Assembly (NCBI RefSeq): GCF_900243075.1
Contig: NZ_OEZH01000101.1
Coordinates: forward strand, 1-64,000
DNA length: 64,000 nucleotides
Direction of reading: 5' to 3'
DNA from: Clostridioides difficile
Lineage (GTDB): Bacteria; Bacillota; Clostridia; Peptostreptococcales; Peptostreptococcaceae
Positions 63,878 through 64,000 of the stretch are shown here, piece after piece. A model generated the notes under the pieces. The model saw only the letters and a list, made by a program, of their open reading frames with translations, did no database searches and had not been told where the DNA came from. The position numbers and the translations under genes were made by a program. Numbering within the stretch: position 1 is the first letter of the stretch; every line of letters begins with the position of its first letter.

Positions 63878-64000
63878 TTAATTTTGCTCATTTTTTATTG
63901 CAATACCTGATTTACATTTATGCTCATCACTTCTCTTTTCTTTCCATTCTTTTATATCATCTATAATAAATCTATGTTTCAGTGATTTTGTATCAAATTT
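63878..64000 (-). CDS. 3' end of an unidentified gene (runs off window)
   Basis: Minus strand open frame of 40 codons from the window edge to TAA at 63878: ending in HKCKSGIAIKNEQN. No family recognised from so short a part. It lies 59 bases from the Nudix gene's start, in the same direction, so may be in one transcript. Confidence 0.5.
   Translation of the reverse strand, partial: KFDTKSLKHRFIIDDIKEWKEKRSDEHKCKSGIAIKNEQN

Noticed and set aside
1-64000. CRISPR arrays, tRNA, rRNA, insertion sequences
   Set aside because: No regularly spaced repeats, no tRNA or rRNA signatures and no transposase were recognised.

Overview
The window is low-GC DNA that reads as Clostridioides difficile or a very close Peptostreptococcaceae relative. 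The evidence is the combination of a selenoprotein glycine reductase operon, a succinate to 4-hydroxybutyrate to crotonyl-CoA operon, A/T-rich intergenic DNA, strong GGAGG ribosome sites and in-frame UGA (Sec) codons. The species name is an inference from gene content. No rRNA, tRNA, CRISPR array, insertion sequence or phage was seen.

Layout. 1-1.7 kb: 3' end of a sensor histidine kinase, then a decayed GGDEF remnant. 1.7-16.5 kb: a sugar-alcohol and pentose-phosphate block (phosphohexomutase, epimerase, RpiB, split transketolase, two zinc dehydrogenases, galactitol-type PTS IIC/IIB/IIA, a LevR-like sigma-54 activator, transaldolase) with a clear -24/-12 promoter at 10843-10858, followed by xpt behind a guanine riboswitch. 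16.9-22.2 kb: the mannitol operon mtlA-mtlR-mtlF-mtlD with promoter, cre-like palindrome and spaced direct repeats. 22.6-26.4 kb: an IMP dehydrogenase of unusual type, then a TelA/XpaC pair. 26.7-36.9 kb: cat1-sucD-abfD-cat2-4hbD (succinate fermentation toward butyrate), a permease and a divergent LysR gene, with Rex-like operators between. 37-47 kb: a frameshifted Xaa-Pro peptidase and the glycine reductase operon grdX-trxB-trxA-grdE-grdA-grdB-grdC-grdD; grdA and grdB each contain a Sec UGA, and the operon starts with a glycine riboswitch plus terminator. 47-50 kb: M3 peptidase and a HAD phosphatase.

50.4-56.8 kb holds the most unusual system. Nine minus-strand genes run from a TTTACA-N18-TATAAT promoter at 56.8 kb to a terminator at 50.35 kb. 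They encode a DsrE-like protein, a thioredoxin-like UxxC protein, an ArsP-type permease, a small protein ending Cys-Cys, two ABC substrate-binding proteins, an ABC permease, an ABC ATPase and a MerB-like organomercurial-lyase homologue. Four of the nine reading frames are interrupted by a single TGA that, read as selenocysteine, restores a full-length family member: thioredoxin-like U12, binding protein C74-U75, permease U210, and MerB-like C161-U162 with the MerB catalytic Cys/Asp pair conserved. The whole looks like a selenocysteine-dependent system for capturing, importing, cleaving and exporting an organometal or soft metal. I recall the names SaoA/B/C/D/E/L/P/T (selenocysteine-assisted organometal) being used for such genes; the name is from memory and the substrate is unproven.

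57-64 kb: nadA-nadB-nadC under a palindromic operator that overlaps the start site, a CstA-type transporter, two small Cys-rich proteins, an AI-2E-transporter remnant, a Nudix hydrolase and the 3' end of an unidentified gene. Overall the window is a redox and amino-acid-fermentation region: glycine reduction, succinate reduction and sugar-alcohol oxidation balance NAD(H), NAD synthesis sits nearby, and the Sec machinery needed for Grd also serves the sao operon.
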